DNA of 64,000 nucleotides from Humulus lupulus (lineage: Eukaryota; Streptophyta; Magnoliopsida; Rosales; Cannabaceae): NCBI RefSeq assembly GCF_963169125.1, contig NC_084794.1:154204858-154268857 (forward strand), written 5' to 3'. This document shows, piece after piece, positions 46,329 to 58,368 of this stretch (its first letter is position 1; each line of letters starts with the position of its first letter). The notes beneath the pieces are model-generated. The model ran no database searches. It saw nothing but the letters and a program-made list of their open reading frames with translations, and had not been told where the DNA came from. The position numbers were made by a program, and so were the translations under genes.

Positions 46329-47816
46329 CAATTTTCTTACCTTTGTCCCGAGCTAACTGACTAGTACAATCCTGAGCACGATCCCCTAAACTTGATCCTT
46401 GGCGGTAAAACCTAGTCACAACACAATAATAACAAACATCTATCAAGCCCTAAACCAATTTAAAACTTCAGAATACTATTTTAGCCTCCGAGACCTCAAA
46501 TTCTACTAAATTGAGTAGTAGAACCCTTCCCGAGCCCTTAAATTGAGTTCCCGAGGTTAAAACCCTAAATTGATCATTTCCCCTAATTTGAGTCGCAGCG
46601 TAGCCCCCTATGGCCACGACACGATACAAGTCAGAGAGCCCCAAGGTTCTCATCTGGGGGACACGTGCCACGACACGCCTCAACCTGTGTCGCAATGCCT
46701 GGATGATTTCAAAAGCTCCTAAGTCTTATAGGTTCAAGCAGGTCGTGGCGCCTGAAGAATAGGGCCGTGGCTCGGGCCTGCGAACCTAGTCTTTTTCAAT
46801 CTTCTTAGATTTTTGAACCCCCTAAAAATCACTCCAAATATGCTCTAAAGCCAAAATTAAGTCCTTCAATAACTTTACCACACTTAAAGCAATACAAAAA
46901 CTATAGAATGCTAGCTAAATCCCCCGATTCATATCAAATTCAACCTAAGCCTAAGGCTTAGCTACACTTCAATCTCAGCAAAAATTACCAAAAAAAAAAA
47001 CACAGATATGACCTTACCTCAACTGGTAATCCGATCCTGAGCTAAACCCAAACACTTCAAGCTTTAATTCCCCTTTACTTACAAGCTTTCCTCCTTGAAT
47101 TTCAGGAAAAACCCCCCTTAGCCAAAGAGAAAGAGTGAGAGTAACGAGAGCAAAAAAGAGGAAGGATGAGGGAGTGTGTTTTTTGATTAGTTCTAGAGTC
47201 CTAACCCAAGTCTAGGTCTATCCTTAGCTTCAAAATGTCCAAAATGTCACTAGGTTAACCCTTTGCCACTTAGTGCCTTGAAGGGAAATCCCATCATTTG
47301 CCACATTCCCGCTAATTCCTCGAATAGTCGTACAAATCCCCAATTAATCCCAACATACCCAAATAAACACTAAATAGATACCCATTACCCGGTAACCCCG
47401 AACACATGCTACATTTCCAAAATAAACCTAGGCTCACCCCGAGTTGGGTATTTGACCCCGCTGTGACTATTCTTCTAATCTGCTTAATAGGATCGTCTTG
47501 GACCACACATCTCAGTTATAACTCAACAATACTGTGGTCTCAAACACAACATACACACACACACATAATCAAATTTATGCCCTCAATGGGCCAAAATTAC
47601 AAATATGCCCTTATAACAAGAACGGGCCCACATGCATATTTAATTCTCCAAAAGATACATATCTAGTCATATAATAATTTAATTCAAGTAATCATGTACC
47701 GATACACATACATCACAATTAATCACGTAATAAAACAATTAGGTCAATTATTGCCCTCTCGACACGCTAATCAAGGCACTAAAGCCTTGTTAGCAAATTT
47801 GGGACGTTACAGACAT

Positions 47817-49900
47817 CGTAGGTGCATCCATCATCGGCATCCTCCCCGGCCTTGTCAGCCAAGGATCTTAAACAGGAATAGTTCTTGGACTCCACCTCAA
47901 CCTCATCTTCTGTGTCCATCAGGTCATCCGTAGAGTAGTGATAGTCTTCATCATAGTCGTCATTTTCTATGGTCTTGAGAATGGTAGACTTGGATGAGAC
48001 AAAGCACAAGGAAATGGTTTGGTTTGGAGACAAAAACTTGGACAAATAGATATTGCCCTTAGTGAAAAGCCTGCATGCCTATTTGCATGAAGCCAACACA
48101 ACTAGGACCTTCGCCATTCTATCTTAGGCCACGGAACTTGAAGCAGGGCCGACAACCCCTTCAAGCCCTATCGTCAAGAAAAATAAGTAAGTATAGTTAG
48201 GCAAACCTGAGGAGAGGGATAAATACAATTAAAAAATAACATAAAAAAGTAATATTTGTATATATACAGGTAGAAAAATGCTTACTTGACATGTTGAAAC
48301 ACGTATGTTGAGTAGATACGCTGTTAGCGAAGAAAAAATCACTCTTCCACAAACCCCTATTGGAAATAGAGCCCTCCACGAGGGGGTACCCTATGAGAGC
48401 CACAACCTTCTGGAGCTGAAAGAAGCCAAGGGCTGTTAAGTTCACCCTCAAAGTGAACATATGATGGATGTCATTCTTGGAGGGCCCTCGAAGGTGCACT
48501 TGCTTGTATTACACATACAAACAACTCAGCACAACCCAAGAGTTAGGAGATAGCTGAAGAGGTGCTAGCTCAAAATAGTTCAGTATCTTAACAAAGAAGC
48601 GGTGAAGTGGCAAGACCCCTCCGGACATGATCACTGAGTCGATGAAATCTTTAAGTCCCTCTGGCGTCTCAGATGCACGGTCGTTATGAGTTGGAATGAT
48701 GAAGCTGATGTTCGATGACAGTTGTGGGTCTTCAGCATGTTAGAAAGCTTAATCTGGGTAAGAGTAGACTCAATGTGCACGTTCTTAGAATCGTCAAGGA
48801 TCTCCCTCGGCATGTTTGATACCTGGACAGAAACAACAAGCAGTTTGTAAGCGATTGACTTCATCAACCCCCTAGAAGGTCCTCTACATGTCCTATGTCT
48901 ACCCGCATACTGCTTGACCTTATGACATTTGACTGTGGACAGACGAAGAAACGAGGGAAAGACTATGGAGTGAAACTCCGGTTCAAATGGATCATAATCA
49001 GTACCCCCAATGGGCATGAACCTCGATGCTCAGGGCTCCATCGCTATAGGAAGATGGAGGTTCAAGTTGTAGGTTTTCCTTTAGGCAAGCGATTTCTATT
49101 ATACAATCTTGAAGGGTTGATTTTAGTTGAGCGACAAATGTTTTGTTCCATGGAGAGAAACCTGAACCTCTACCACTAGTGACTGATTCGAGTTCACTCT
49201 CAAGATCCCATGCCTTCTGCCTGAGGTAGGATAACCTCTACAGGTAGAGCAGACGCACACCCGCATTTGCATAGGGTTTGCAAATGTCGGCCTCATAGTC
49301 AGAAGATGACAACTTGATAGGCTCAACGTCAGGTGGGACTTTAAAATACCATCCAGACGACATAGGAAAGCTAAGACTCGACGACGTGTGTGCGTGAATA
49401 CAACCCTATATCTACAACATGAGTGTAAAAGGTGTAAGATAAGGACCCATTTATATGCGCCTAACACGCCATGGGAACAAGGAACTCTTGAGGCAAAGGT
49501 ATATACTAACCTATCACCCCAACCAGCGTATAAAAAATAAAAAAGGCATACATATATCACTCGAAGGAAGGCATACCGGGATATGCGTGTACTGGTCATT
49601 GGATGTGCTAGGGTACCTTTGGATTTGCAAAAATGAATCCTCAAGTATGTGAGGGGTGGACCTTGGGGGTGTGAAGACGACCTCCTAAGTGAAAACATTT
49701 TATGGTCCAACTTTGCAGCCCTAAGTACAGAAAAAAAAAAAAACAGGAGATAAATTTAATTAAAAGGGGAAAAAATTTCCTCAAGAGTGCTTCTACGGAG
49801 GATAGAACTTTGGAGCCCTTCGAAATAGCTTCAATGATATACCACTAGGCGAAGTAAGTTTTGGTGTGAAAGAATGAATCAAAGCCTTGAGGTATTTATA
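47817..49900 (-). pseudogene. Antisense ORF of element D, N-terminal part, PF04195-like
   Basis: On the minus strand the best block (about 48650-48330) reads SGGVLPLHRFFVKILNYFEL then APLQLSPNSWVVLS, and further on FTLRVNLTALGFFQLQ and NRGLWKSDFFF. This resembles the 'putative gypsy type transposon' domain (PF04195), where 'PL-F-L-A-P-Q-L-PNSW' and 'GWK-FFF' are hallmarks. Stops, probable introns and shifts separate the pieces: 48631-49017, 49123-49400 and an acidic tail at 47779-48045. It continues in 35257-34300 beyond the nested LTR. Tat elements are known to carry such antisense genes; their role is unknown. Confidence 0.65.
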
Positions 49901-50242
49901 AGGAAAGTCAAGACTTCCTAGCATTTGGATCAATTCTAGGGTGAATGGTGGAGATCAAGAGCCTTGGAAACTTTGGGATCCACACCTAAAAATGATGAAC
50001 CCCCACTCAATTACAAGGATGCACTTGGATCACCACCCTAGCTATTTGGTTTTTGTGTTTCTTTATACACTACAAAGAAACACACCACCCAAATTCATTT
50101 TGTGTTTCTTCATACACCACTTGATAACATACCAAGGGATAGCCTTCCAAACTTCATAAAGTAAAGCAAAGCTTAAATGCCATTCATATCATACAAGGAA
50201 CATAGGAAAATGTCTACGAGAACACTTAGAAGTATACTTATA

Positions 50243-50256
50243 GACTCGGGGGCAAG
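50243..50256 (+). other. Probable polypurine tract of element D
   Basis: GACTCGGGGGCAAG lies directly before the repeated LTR start. The G-run is the only such tract nearby. Confidence 0.6.
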
Positions 50257-50422
50257 TATGAATATGGAATAATTTCCCTTGAAGCATCCATTGATGAAGG
50301 TGCAAGGCCATGGAAGAATGGGGTCTTGCATAGCAAGGCCTGCATGTCCAAACCCCCAAAATAATCAAGTGTGCAAGGCGTATACGGGTGTGATCCTCGA
50401 ATGGGCGAAGTCCTCGCATAGT
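50257..50422 (+). repeat. Truncated 3' LTR of element D
   Basis: About 165 bp match the start of the 5' LTR (29196-29360), including CCAAACCCCCAAAATAATCA. Similarity ends near CTCGCATAG, where unrelated sequence begins. Confidence 0.85.
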
Positions 50423-52066
50423 ACGTCACATCAGAGATTGGAGGAGCAGTAAAACTTGAAGTTAGACTGAATGGATAGTGTCAAATCAGAGTGCAGAAGA
50501 CAGGGTAAGAATTGATTAGCACTTGATGATGCAGGAATACACGTGTTATGGTTAGATGTGGAAGAGTAGCATAAAGAAGCGAACTTCTGATAAAGATATA
50601 AAACTGTGAGGGTACACCTTGGGTTGGGGCACACCCAGGCTCAGTCTGACGCAAGGATGGATCGAGCCTCGCGGGAAGTAAAAGAATGGGAACATGGTGG
50701 ATACATATGGAATGTTAAATTGATAGTTTATACATAGCGTAAGGTACTTGAGTGTTTGGACATCAGTAAGAAAGATAATCTTGAGACTAAAATTCAATGG
50801 AATGTAGAAGATGGATGGTTGATGTTAGAAGCTCTCGACTGTAGGAGGAGGGGATTTAATTGGAGGCGGATCTCTTACCTAGAAGGTACGTGTCGGTTAA
50901 AAAGGACGCCACGGATTACAATGGAATGGGCAAGGTAATGATTGAAATGGGTATAGTATTAGTGTGTGGTGATGAACATATACGTATTCTTTGGATAGTG
51001 GAATCCAGAGTGATGGTTTTGTGGGAACGGGGAAGAACCCCGTCAAGGTATTACGTGTTAGGGTACCAGGATTGGATGAGTGATCCGATGAGAATTTGGT
51101 GTGTAGGAGGGAATATTAAATGGATATTGTTTCATTCCCTAAGGTATGTTGTACCAGAACAATTGGACTGGGGATAGAATTCTGTGTACTTAGATATTGA
51201 GAGGTAAATTGATAAGGAGGCAGATTATAGAAATGGACCACATTGAATTATAAATAAGGTGATTGAACAGAGAAGAAGTTGTAACTCAGCTGAATGAGTT
51301 AGCCTAATTTGGTTTGGACAAATTAGTAATGAAATAGAGCATTGGTAATGTTGAGTTGAGACCCTATAGTTTCTGAGTTATGGAAAGGGACCAGAGAGCG
51401 AAGAAAACAGAGTGGGAATCCAGAATTACTGATTGATTGCAGGTAAGATAGCAACCTGAGGGCTTAACAGTTGTGTTAAGGGGTTAGGCATTGAATATGC
51501 AACATTTGGAATATCAAGGAAAGTGTATTCTTTGATGAGGCAGCCACGGTATTGGATGCTGTAGTACAGCTAAGGTGACATGGTATAGGAACCTATAAAC
51601 TGTTAACTTTAGAGTACGGGGTTCCAGAATGAGAGATTTGTATCTCTCCAAGTTAGACAGCGAGAAAGAGTATGATAGTTGGGAAAGAAAGGGGAGTTGT
51701 AACTCCCGATTCGACAAGAGTTCCAGGGTCGTAGGAAGGGTTTGGCCGAGGGCCTATAAGCTGATCTCACCCTGGTAAGGGTGATGATTCATAAGTATTT
51801 CTGGCATTGGAAATAAATCAATGAAGTAATCATTGTGAACTAATGGACTCTAAAGTTTCAGCAGATCTGATGTGCTAGTAAAAGTTAAAGAAAATATAGT
51901 TATTAGACAAGATCCTATGGAACAAGATTGTACTCACGTATGAGTATTATTGAAGATTAAGAGTAAGGGCATTGGACCTTGGGAATTGTCATCAGAGGTA
52001 TGGGGTTTACCGTCTGATGTGTTCAAGTAAATTTCGAGGAAGAAATTATTATAAGGAGGGGATAGT
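50423..52066 (+). other. Unrecognised internal region of element G, ending in a Tekay-type purine tract
   Basis: No gag or pol motif is found. The last about 45 bp (AAATTTCGAGGAAGAAATT, then AGGAGGGGATAGT at 52054-52066) match the end of the E internal region, where pol stops. So a Tekay-type LTR pair once flanked sequence that is not ordinary pol. It could be a large non-autonomous derivative or a pol too decayed to read. Short open frames at 50756-50938 and 50860-51177 have no recognisable motif. Confidence 0.5.
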
Positions 52067-54216
52067 TGTAACGACCTAAAATTACTAATAAGGGTTAAGG
52101 GCCTTGATTAGTGTGTCGGGAGGGCATATTGGAGGTTAAGAGAATTAGTGGTAAGAAAGCATGAATATGGGTATTGGATAAGTATGTGGGCCCTATTTGG
52201 CTGGTAAGGGCATAATTGTAATTTAGGCCCATTAGGGCGTAAACGTGATGTGTGTGATAAATTGTTGAGATCACATTATTATGTGGATAGGTAGATATAT
52301 ATATATATGTATATATGTGCGTGTTTGTAGCTTTCGGCACGAGGCAATCTTAGAGAGCAAGTAGCAGGAAAGTCACAACAGGGCTTAATAGTTGACTTTG
52401 GATAAGTCAGGGGTATTTTAGGTATCGGGTAGTTATTTAGACTACTGGGTTATGAAAATAAATATATGGAGAAATATTTGAGGTTAGGAAGTCTAGGTGG
52501 GAATACTGGTGGATTTTACCATTTTTTCCCTTAGAGACATTTTTGGTACCCTGAGCCTTGAGGTACCCTTAAAGCTTAAGTTAATAATACAAAACAAAGG
52601 AATTATTTGGAAACTTGGAGAAACCGACTTAGCCTCAGCCTTCCCCCTTGTCTTCTTCCTTTTCTCTTTCTCTCAAGAAGAACTACAGAAAATTAAGGGG
52701 AATTTGATTGAAATTCAGAGAATTTGAAGCTATGATTTAGGAGCTTAACTCAGGGATTAGCTGAGGATTCCAGCAAGAGTAAAGGTAAGCTATAAGTTTG
52801 TTCATGATGGTTAAATTCTGTGATTATGCTGGGTTTTGAAGAGATTGTGGATTTTGACATTTAAAGGTTGAATTGAAGCTTGGAGCTTGGGAGTTAGCTC
52901 AGTTTTGCTTGGGGGTTGATTCTGCAGCAAAGGCGAGTTTGAAATTAAGGTTTTAATGTTTGAATTTATGAGATTTTCTGACTGGAAGTTCTTAGGTGTG
53001 GGAGTTTCACAAATTAAGATGATGTGTTGAGGGGTTTTTAGCCTGGATATTCTGCTGGGTTTTTACTGTTGGAAGCATGCTAGAGTGTTGGGATAATTGA
53101 GTTGTGTTATTGGGATTGTTTAAAATGGGTTTGGATGAGGTTTTGGATGTTAGAAATGGGGGAAATTCTGGGTTCGAAGGGAAGGGCCGCGGCTCTGTTC
53201 TAGAGCGTTGCGGCCCTAGGTTGAAGATGAGCTAGGGAGGCTCGGCCAGGGGCAAGCGTCGCGGCGCCCAAGCAAGGGCTGCAGCGCGTGTTTTCTTTCA
53301 GGAAGGGCCTTGGTTTTGTTTTGAGGGCAAGGCCACGGCTAAGCTTTAAGGGCGGCAGCCCTTAGACGCATACTTGAACGTTCAAGGTTTTAAAGTACGG
53401 GGATCGAGCCTAGGGTGCTCGAGATCAATCTCACCACCGTGCTTGGTGGGATTCGACTTCCCGGAAGCTAGTTTTGACACGAAAACCTATATTTGAATAT
53501 TAATGGAAACCATTATCTTGGTTGTGACTAGGTGATAAGCTAGGGCTCGGGAAATGGATCGTGCTCGGGGGTCGTCCTCTCTAATTAAAGCACTTGAAAT
53601 TAACCCTAGTCATTGCTTGACATAGGTCCTATTGTTGATTATGGTGTATGACTTTATTAGTATATGGAATTGAATTATTGGTTATTGACCAGTGTACTGC
53701 CTTGAATGTATTTTATGATTTTCTGATAAGTGATCAATGCCTTGTAATTATTTAGATTATGCTCCACAAACTGTTTAGCTGCTATTACTGTTATGTTATG
53801 ATGTTATGTTTTCTTCCTGGGCCTCGGCTCACGGGTGCTGCGTGGTGCAGGTAATGCTAGTTGGCCATGGGTTGGAGAGCTCTAGGGGCGAGGTGTACAT
53901 TGTCAGCTGCTCGGCCACCACGGTCGAGGGATTGTACAGGGACGAGAACCTAAATCGTAAATTTTTCCATTAGAGTGGCTTGGTTATTTATTGGTTAGCG
54001 GGAATTTTGTATTTACGTTATTTAAACCCCGTTTTGGGATCCCATGTATCAAACATGTATTTTACATATAAAATTTAATCGTTTATAACCAAAATTATTT
54101 TAAACCTAACTTGTTTATGTCATTAGTTACAAATTTCGATTCAAATGACTTGATTAGCAAGTCTTGCACTATTTCAAACACACAGTGTGACGGTCTTGGT
54201 TATCTAGGGCATTACA
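52067..54216 (+). repeat. 3' LTR of element G
   Basis: It runs TGTAACGACCTAAAATT to AGGGCATTACA, 2150 bp, preceded by a purine tract. The CG-rich block (about 53185-53370) uses GGGCCGCGG/GCGGCGCC-type words like the solo LTR at 2338. The donor-like core found in its relatives is missing near 53580. Confidence 0.9.
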
Positions 54217-54489
54217 AAGTATCTATGTTTTATTAGCTGTTCCTCCTGCTCTATTGAGAGTTCATGACTTGTTTCATGTATCGATGCTTTGGAGGTATGT
54301 ATTGAATACAACACATGTGCTGAGTTAGGAGAATCAAGAGTTACATCAGGATTTGTCTTAGGAAGAGAAAGTCTTGAGCAACAAGACTAATGCCTTACTC
54401 AAAGAGTTATGGAGGAACAACAAGGTAGAAGTAACGACTTGGAAATTAGAGTCAGACATGGTGGATCAGCATCCCGATCTATTTAGGTA
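54217..54489 (+). pseudogene. Element H: integrase C-terminal fragment
   Basis: The translation reads YVLLAVPPALLRVHDLFHVS then MLWRYVLNTTHVLS, and at the end LLKELWRNNKVEVTTWKLE up to the stop near 54489, aligning with the integrase tail and chromodomain of C and E. It begins abruptly after the G LTR, so G may have been inserted in H or the two were joined by deletion. Confidence 0.85.
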
Positions 54490-54526
54490 AATTTCGAGGA
54501 CTGAATTTCTATTAGGATGGGATAGT

Positions 54527-56756
54527 TGTAGCATCCTGAAACTCCTAATATTATTTAGTGCTTTGATTAGTATGTCGGGTGGGCACATGGGATAATCATG
54601 TCAATTAATTGATTTATATTATTATATGATTGAGTATGCATGATTATGTGTATTAAATGTGTTTAAAAACCAACTTTTGTTAGAATGGGCATTTTTCGTA
54701 ATTTTGACCAGTTGAGGGTATATTTTTTTTATTATTATGAACTATGTTCTTGAGACCACATTATCATGTGGATATATTTGTGATTTTCAGCGTGAGTGGA
54801 TCCGTTCAGTCGGTGAAGCAGAAAAGTCAAAACGTGGATAAATGCTCGGCTCAGGGCGAGCCTAGGGGTATTTTGGGAATTTTATTATTTTGAGACTATT
54901 GATAAAATAAAATTAATTAGGGGAAATATTTTTGTTTGATGTATTAATGGATTAATTTGATGATTAGTAATGAAATATTTTCCTGGATTCTTCTATTCAC
55001 GTGTAAGACTTTCTCTCCTAATTCTCTAGTATGTTCTTTCTTCTTCACCAAGGTCTACCCATAGGACCAAGCTTGGGGAATTGAGGAATTGGTAAAAAGG
55101 ATTTGGCTACAAGGAAGAAGATTACCAAATATCCATCCCTTCTCAAGCTAAGGAATTTTGTAATCTAGAGTAAGGTAAGCAATATTTGAAGTTTTCTTTG
55201 TTGTTCTTCATGAGATTTTGGGAATTTGAGGATTTTGGTACTCCCAAATTGAAATGTTTAGGTTTCTAAGATGAGTTAGATGGGTATAGAAACATGTTTA
55301 GGAGTTTAATTGGGGCTTGAATTAGATTGAATACTGAGAATTTGAGTTTAATTCTCAGATTGGGCCAAAAGTGCGTTTGGAACTTTAAATTTGCAGTTGG
55401 TAGTTGTAAGAGGAAATTGGAGGTGTTTTGGGTGTTTTGATGTTGTATAACACCTATGCATGCTGCTTTGGGGTATGCGTTTTGAGTTTGTTGTGAAATG
55501 GGATCGATTTTGGGTCATCTGGTGGATTTTGTTGAGAAATCTCATGAAATCGCTGAAATTTATAGATTTTTTCGCAATGGCTCTGCTACTCAAGTGGGTG
55601 AGTGCCACAGTGAAATTGCATCTCATTTAGGAATAAAAAATCTCTTTAACTTCAGTGGCGCAGTGGCTCAAACTGGTCTTCTTCGGGCACTGAAGTTCCA
55701 ATCCTGGCTTGGGTCACAATTTTTAGGTTTTGTATTTTGACCATAACTTTTGACCTCGATGTCGGATTTGGACGTTCTTTATATAGTTTGAAAGCTTTTC
55801 AAGATATCTCAAGCTGTATAACCTATGACAAGGTTAGATGTGATTATTTAGAGTCAAAATTTTGAACTAAGCTTGATGTTCTTTGATTTTGATCGATTTT
55901 GTTTAGGTTTTGCTTACGACGCTTGAACAGGATCACTCTTGGGTTGTTTTGCTGCCACTTCTGGAATCCAGGTTAGAAACTAGAATATGCACATAGAGCT
56001 GGTTGTTTTCTATGCTTATTAGCATTAATTTCATTGCGGGTGATAGTGGCAATCTGTATTCGACAATCGTGCAGAACGTCGGCCGTGAAGGCAGGGTCAA
56101 GTTGAGGGTACAGTACCCACTCGCCTGGGATGGACCGTAAGCTTGAAGCCGAAAGACGCACCTTGCTCTGTTGGGCTGTTTGGCAAGGCTACTTGGCTGG
56201 GCTATGTAAATGGTTTATGTGTTTAAATTGAGCATATTTGTAAATTGTGAAACTTGTTTATTATTTGTATGGTTAGAATGAATGCATTTATTATCTGTGA
56301 TGCATGTTGGTTATTGCATATGATTAACTGGAAATTTATTATGCCATGTGGGGTTTTCTTGCTGGGCCTTGGCTTAGCTCGATGGTGCAGGTAAGGGCAA
56401 GGGAAAGGTCGACCAACCATGAGTTGGGGAACTTGAGAGTGGCACGTACACGTTTGGCCTGCTCGCCCGCCACAGTCGAGATATTTTGTGAGACATGGAG
56501 TATAAAAGTCCAATTTTTTCGTTTAGGCTGACTATTTTGTACACTTTAATGTAATTATATCTTGATAAACCTTTTTGGGACCCCTTGTAAATATTTAAAT
56601 TTTTAATGAAAAGTTTATACCGTTTGACAAAAAAAAATTAGTTCCTAAACCTTTATTTAATTTTAATTATATTTTTGAGTCCAAGTGACTCGCTTAACGA
56701 GTTAAGCACTATTTTAAACACACAGTGTAGGGGTCCTGAATTAGTAGGGTGTTACA
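54527..56756 (+). repeat. 3' LTR of element H
   Basis: It starts TGTAGCATCCTGAAAC after the tract TTAGGATGGGATAGT and ends AGTAGGGTGTTACA; 2230 bp. It is the most divergent of the LTRs but keeps the order of landmarks, including GCTGGGCCTTGGCT (about 56362). It lacks an obvious palindromic CG block. Confidence 0.87.
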
Positions 56757-56931
56757 TTGACACCTGGCTACCCTTCTCGTGGCCCGGAGGAAGCTCCTCA
56801 ATAACCTGGAGGAAGTGAAGGGAGGAAAGGATCTTGTAGTGAGACTTGGAATATCATTTTGAGGTAAGGTTCTTGGGAAGTGATACATCTAGGAGGATGT
56901 ACTCCTCTAATGTTGGAAAACTATGGTGAAG
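56757..56931. other. Unassigned sequence between the H LTR and the Tat element F
   Basis: About 175 bp without coding on the + strand. On the minus strand a short frame has some resemblance to antisense Tat ORF sequence, too weak to claim. Confidence 0.3.
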
Positions 56932-58300
56932 TGTGAATGCCGAAAATCCGCCAAGGAAAATAGGTTCGGTCCGTTATTGAAATAAATAGCTAAGGGTCAC
57001 GTAGTCATTCCATCGGGGTCACACCTATGGGTCTCTTGACCATAATCTAAGAAACACTCCCAATTTGCGAGGGCCAAGTCGCGTCGTGAGGCCGTGTCGC
57101 GAGGGCGTCAAGGGCCTGATTCGTATGCCCATCTCGTGAGGCGCCTACCTCGCGCATCCATCGTACAAGGCACTCCCTGCCTCGTTCTTGTCTTGCGAGG
57201 TCCTCCATTCCACTTTCCCTTCTCGCGAAGCGGCTACCTCGCACATCCATCTCGCGAGGCGCCCCATGCCTCGCACATGTCTTGCGAGACTATGTCGCGA
57301 GGGCCTCAATTCTGCATGCCCATCTCGCGAGGCGCCCCCGTGAGGTACTCCCTGTCTTGTGCATGCCTTACGATTTTGTGTCGTGAGGGTCGCATGTGCC
57401 TGATCCATATGCCCATCTCGTGAGGCACCACCGCCTTGTGCACTAAGGCCATGCCACTTGCCAGGCAACCGCACCTGGATGCAGCTGAGGGACAAGGGGT
57501 CTTCCACCTAGATACAAGGCACACTTCATTGAGGGCCTCACTATGCAAGGTTAGGCTTGCAAGGCATCTACGCCTGGATGTCGCCACGGGACAGTGGGCC
57601 TCGCACCTAGATATCTTCGTGGAGTTATGAGATTCATGTAGAGCAGAGAAGACACTATTATTGATGAGACTCTGGCTATGCAAGACTCGATACCCCTCTA
57701 TGCATCAAGGGCACCCAGGCTACCCCACTGAAGAATCCATAATTCATTCAACACTTAGCCAAAGACAATGAAACTTAGAGCAATGGTGTATCTTGGACAT
57801 GTAAGAACAACCATCAAGTACAGGGTGCATATAAGAGAACAGGATGTATGACCATATGGAGGATAGAGACATGACTCTGACATCCGTATTATACTTGTAA
57901 TGGTGGTACGAATTAGTACAAAGAGTGGAGACACTACTTGCACACCTATGATTGCATATCAGGGCAGACATCACAGCCTCACGCACCTCTACGTCTGGTT
58001 CGACTGTCCTGATAATGTACTTATGTATAATTTTGTCCCCCGGGACCACAATGTATCAGGAGCCATTAGAGCTCCACTATAAATAGACCTTCACTCCTTC
58101 AGCAAAGGGGTCAAAAAATTGGACATTGTAACCAAAGACTATTGAGTAATACAAATATTTTCCCCATGTTCACTCTGCAACTTGATTCTAAGTCCATATA
58201 GCCATCCTAAGTTCTTCAACACTTTTTTACCACTCTCTGTTTACTCTTAAGCTCATATGTTTTCCAATCTAACTTGGTTGACGAGTTCTCACCGTCAACA
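56932..58300 (+). repeat. LTR of Tat element F (left boundary approximate)
   Basis: The right end CACCGTCAACA, the following PBS and the TATA region match element D. The left end is not clear: TGTGAATGCCG at 56932 resembles the D start only for its first eight bases. The segment 57065-57440 is packed with CTCGCGAGGC-like palindromic words. Confidence 0.65.
58078..58085 (+). promoter_or_regulatory. LTR TATA box of element F
   Basis: TATAAATA stands in the same GAGCCATTAGAGC context as in element D. Confidence 0.7.
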
Positions 58301-58321
58301 GTTTGGCACCATCTGTGGGAT
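58301..58321 (+). promoter_or_regulatory. Primer-binding site of element F
   Basis: GTTTGGCACCATCTGTGGGA follows the LTR end, matching the D site with two changes. Confidence 0.75.
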
Positions 58322-58368
58322 GGACAACTATCAAGCCGTTGTTCTTCCACCAATTTTGACAAGAAAAA

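Larger units (their letters stand above)
35263..47811 (-). mobile_element. Reverse solo LTR (Tekay-related), split by element E
   Basis: Its right part (46329-47811) and left part (35263 to about 35936) are the two halves of one reverse-strand LTR: it reads TGTAACGTCCC inward from 47811 and ends AGAGTGTTACA at 35263, with GACAT on both sides. The family landmarks AAGGTAAGAAAA (46330-46341) and CTGGGCCTTGGCTCA (about 35640-35655) are in order. Element E and its duplication account for 36401-46148, leaving about 2.8 kb, longer than sister LTRs because of an unrecognised segment of about 0.6 kb around the E site. Confidence 0.88.
29196..50422 (+). mobile_element. Element D: Tat-lineage gypsy element lacking RT and integrase, with nested insertions
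   Basis: A 5' LTR (29196-30448) is followed by PBS, gag, protease, a tandem-repeat region, an antisense ORF in two pieces (34300-35257 and 47817-49900), a purine tract and the first about 165 bp of a 3' LTR (50257-50422). The starts of the two LTRs match (GAATATGGRATAATTTCCCT). The antisense ORF is interrupted by a reverse solo LTR carrying element E. No RT, RNase H or integrase motif occurs anywhere between protease and 3' LTR on the + strand, so this copy is a non-autonomous derivative. Confidence 0.82.

Noticed and set aside
56757..56931. End of a second Tat antisense ORF, making F part of a tandem LTR-internal-LTR arrangement
   Set aside because: The minus-strand resemblance is too weak, and there is no purine tract at the presumed LTR start.
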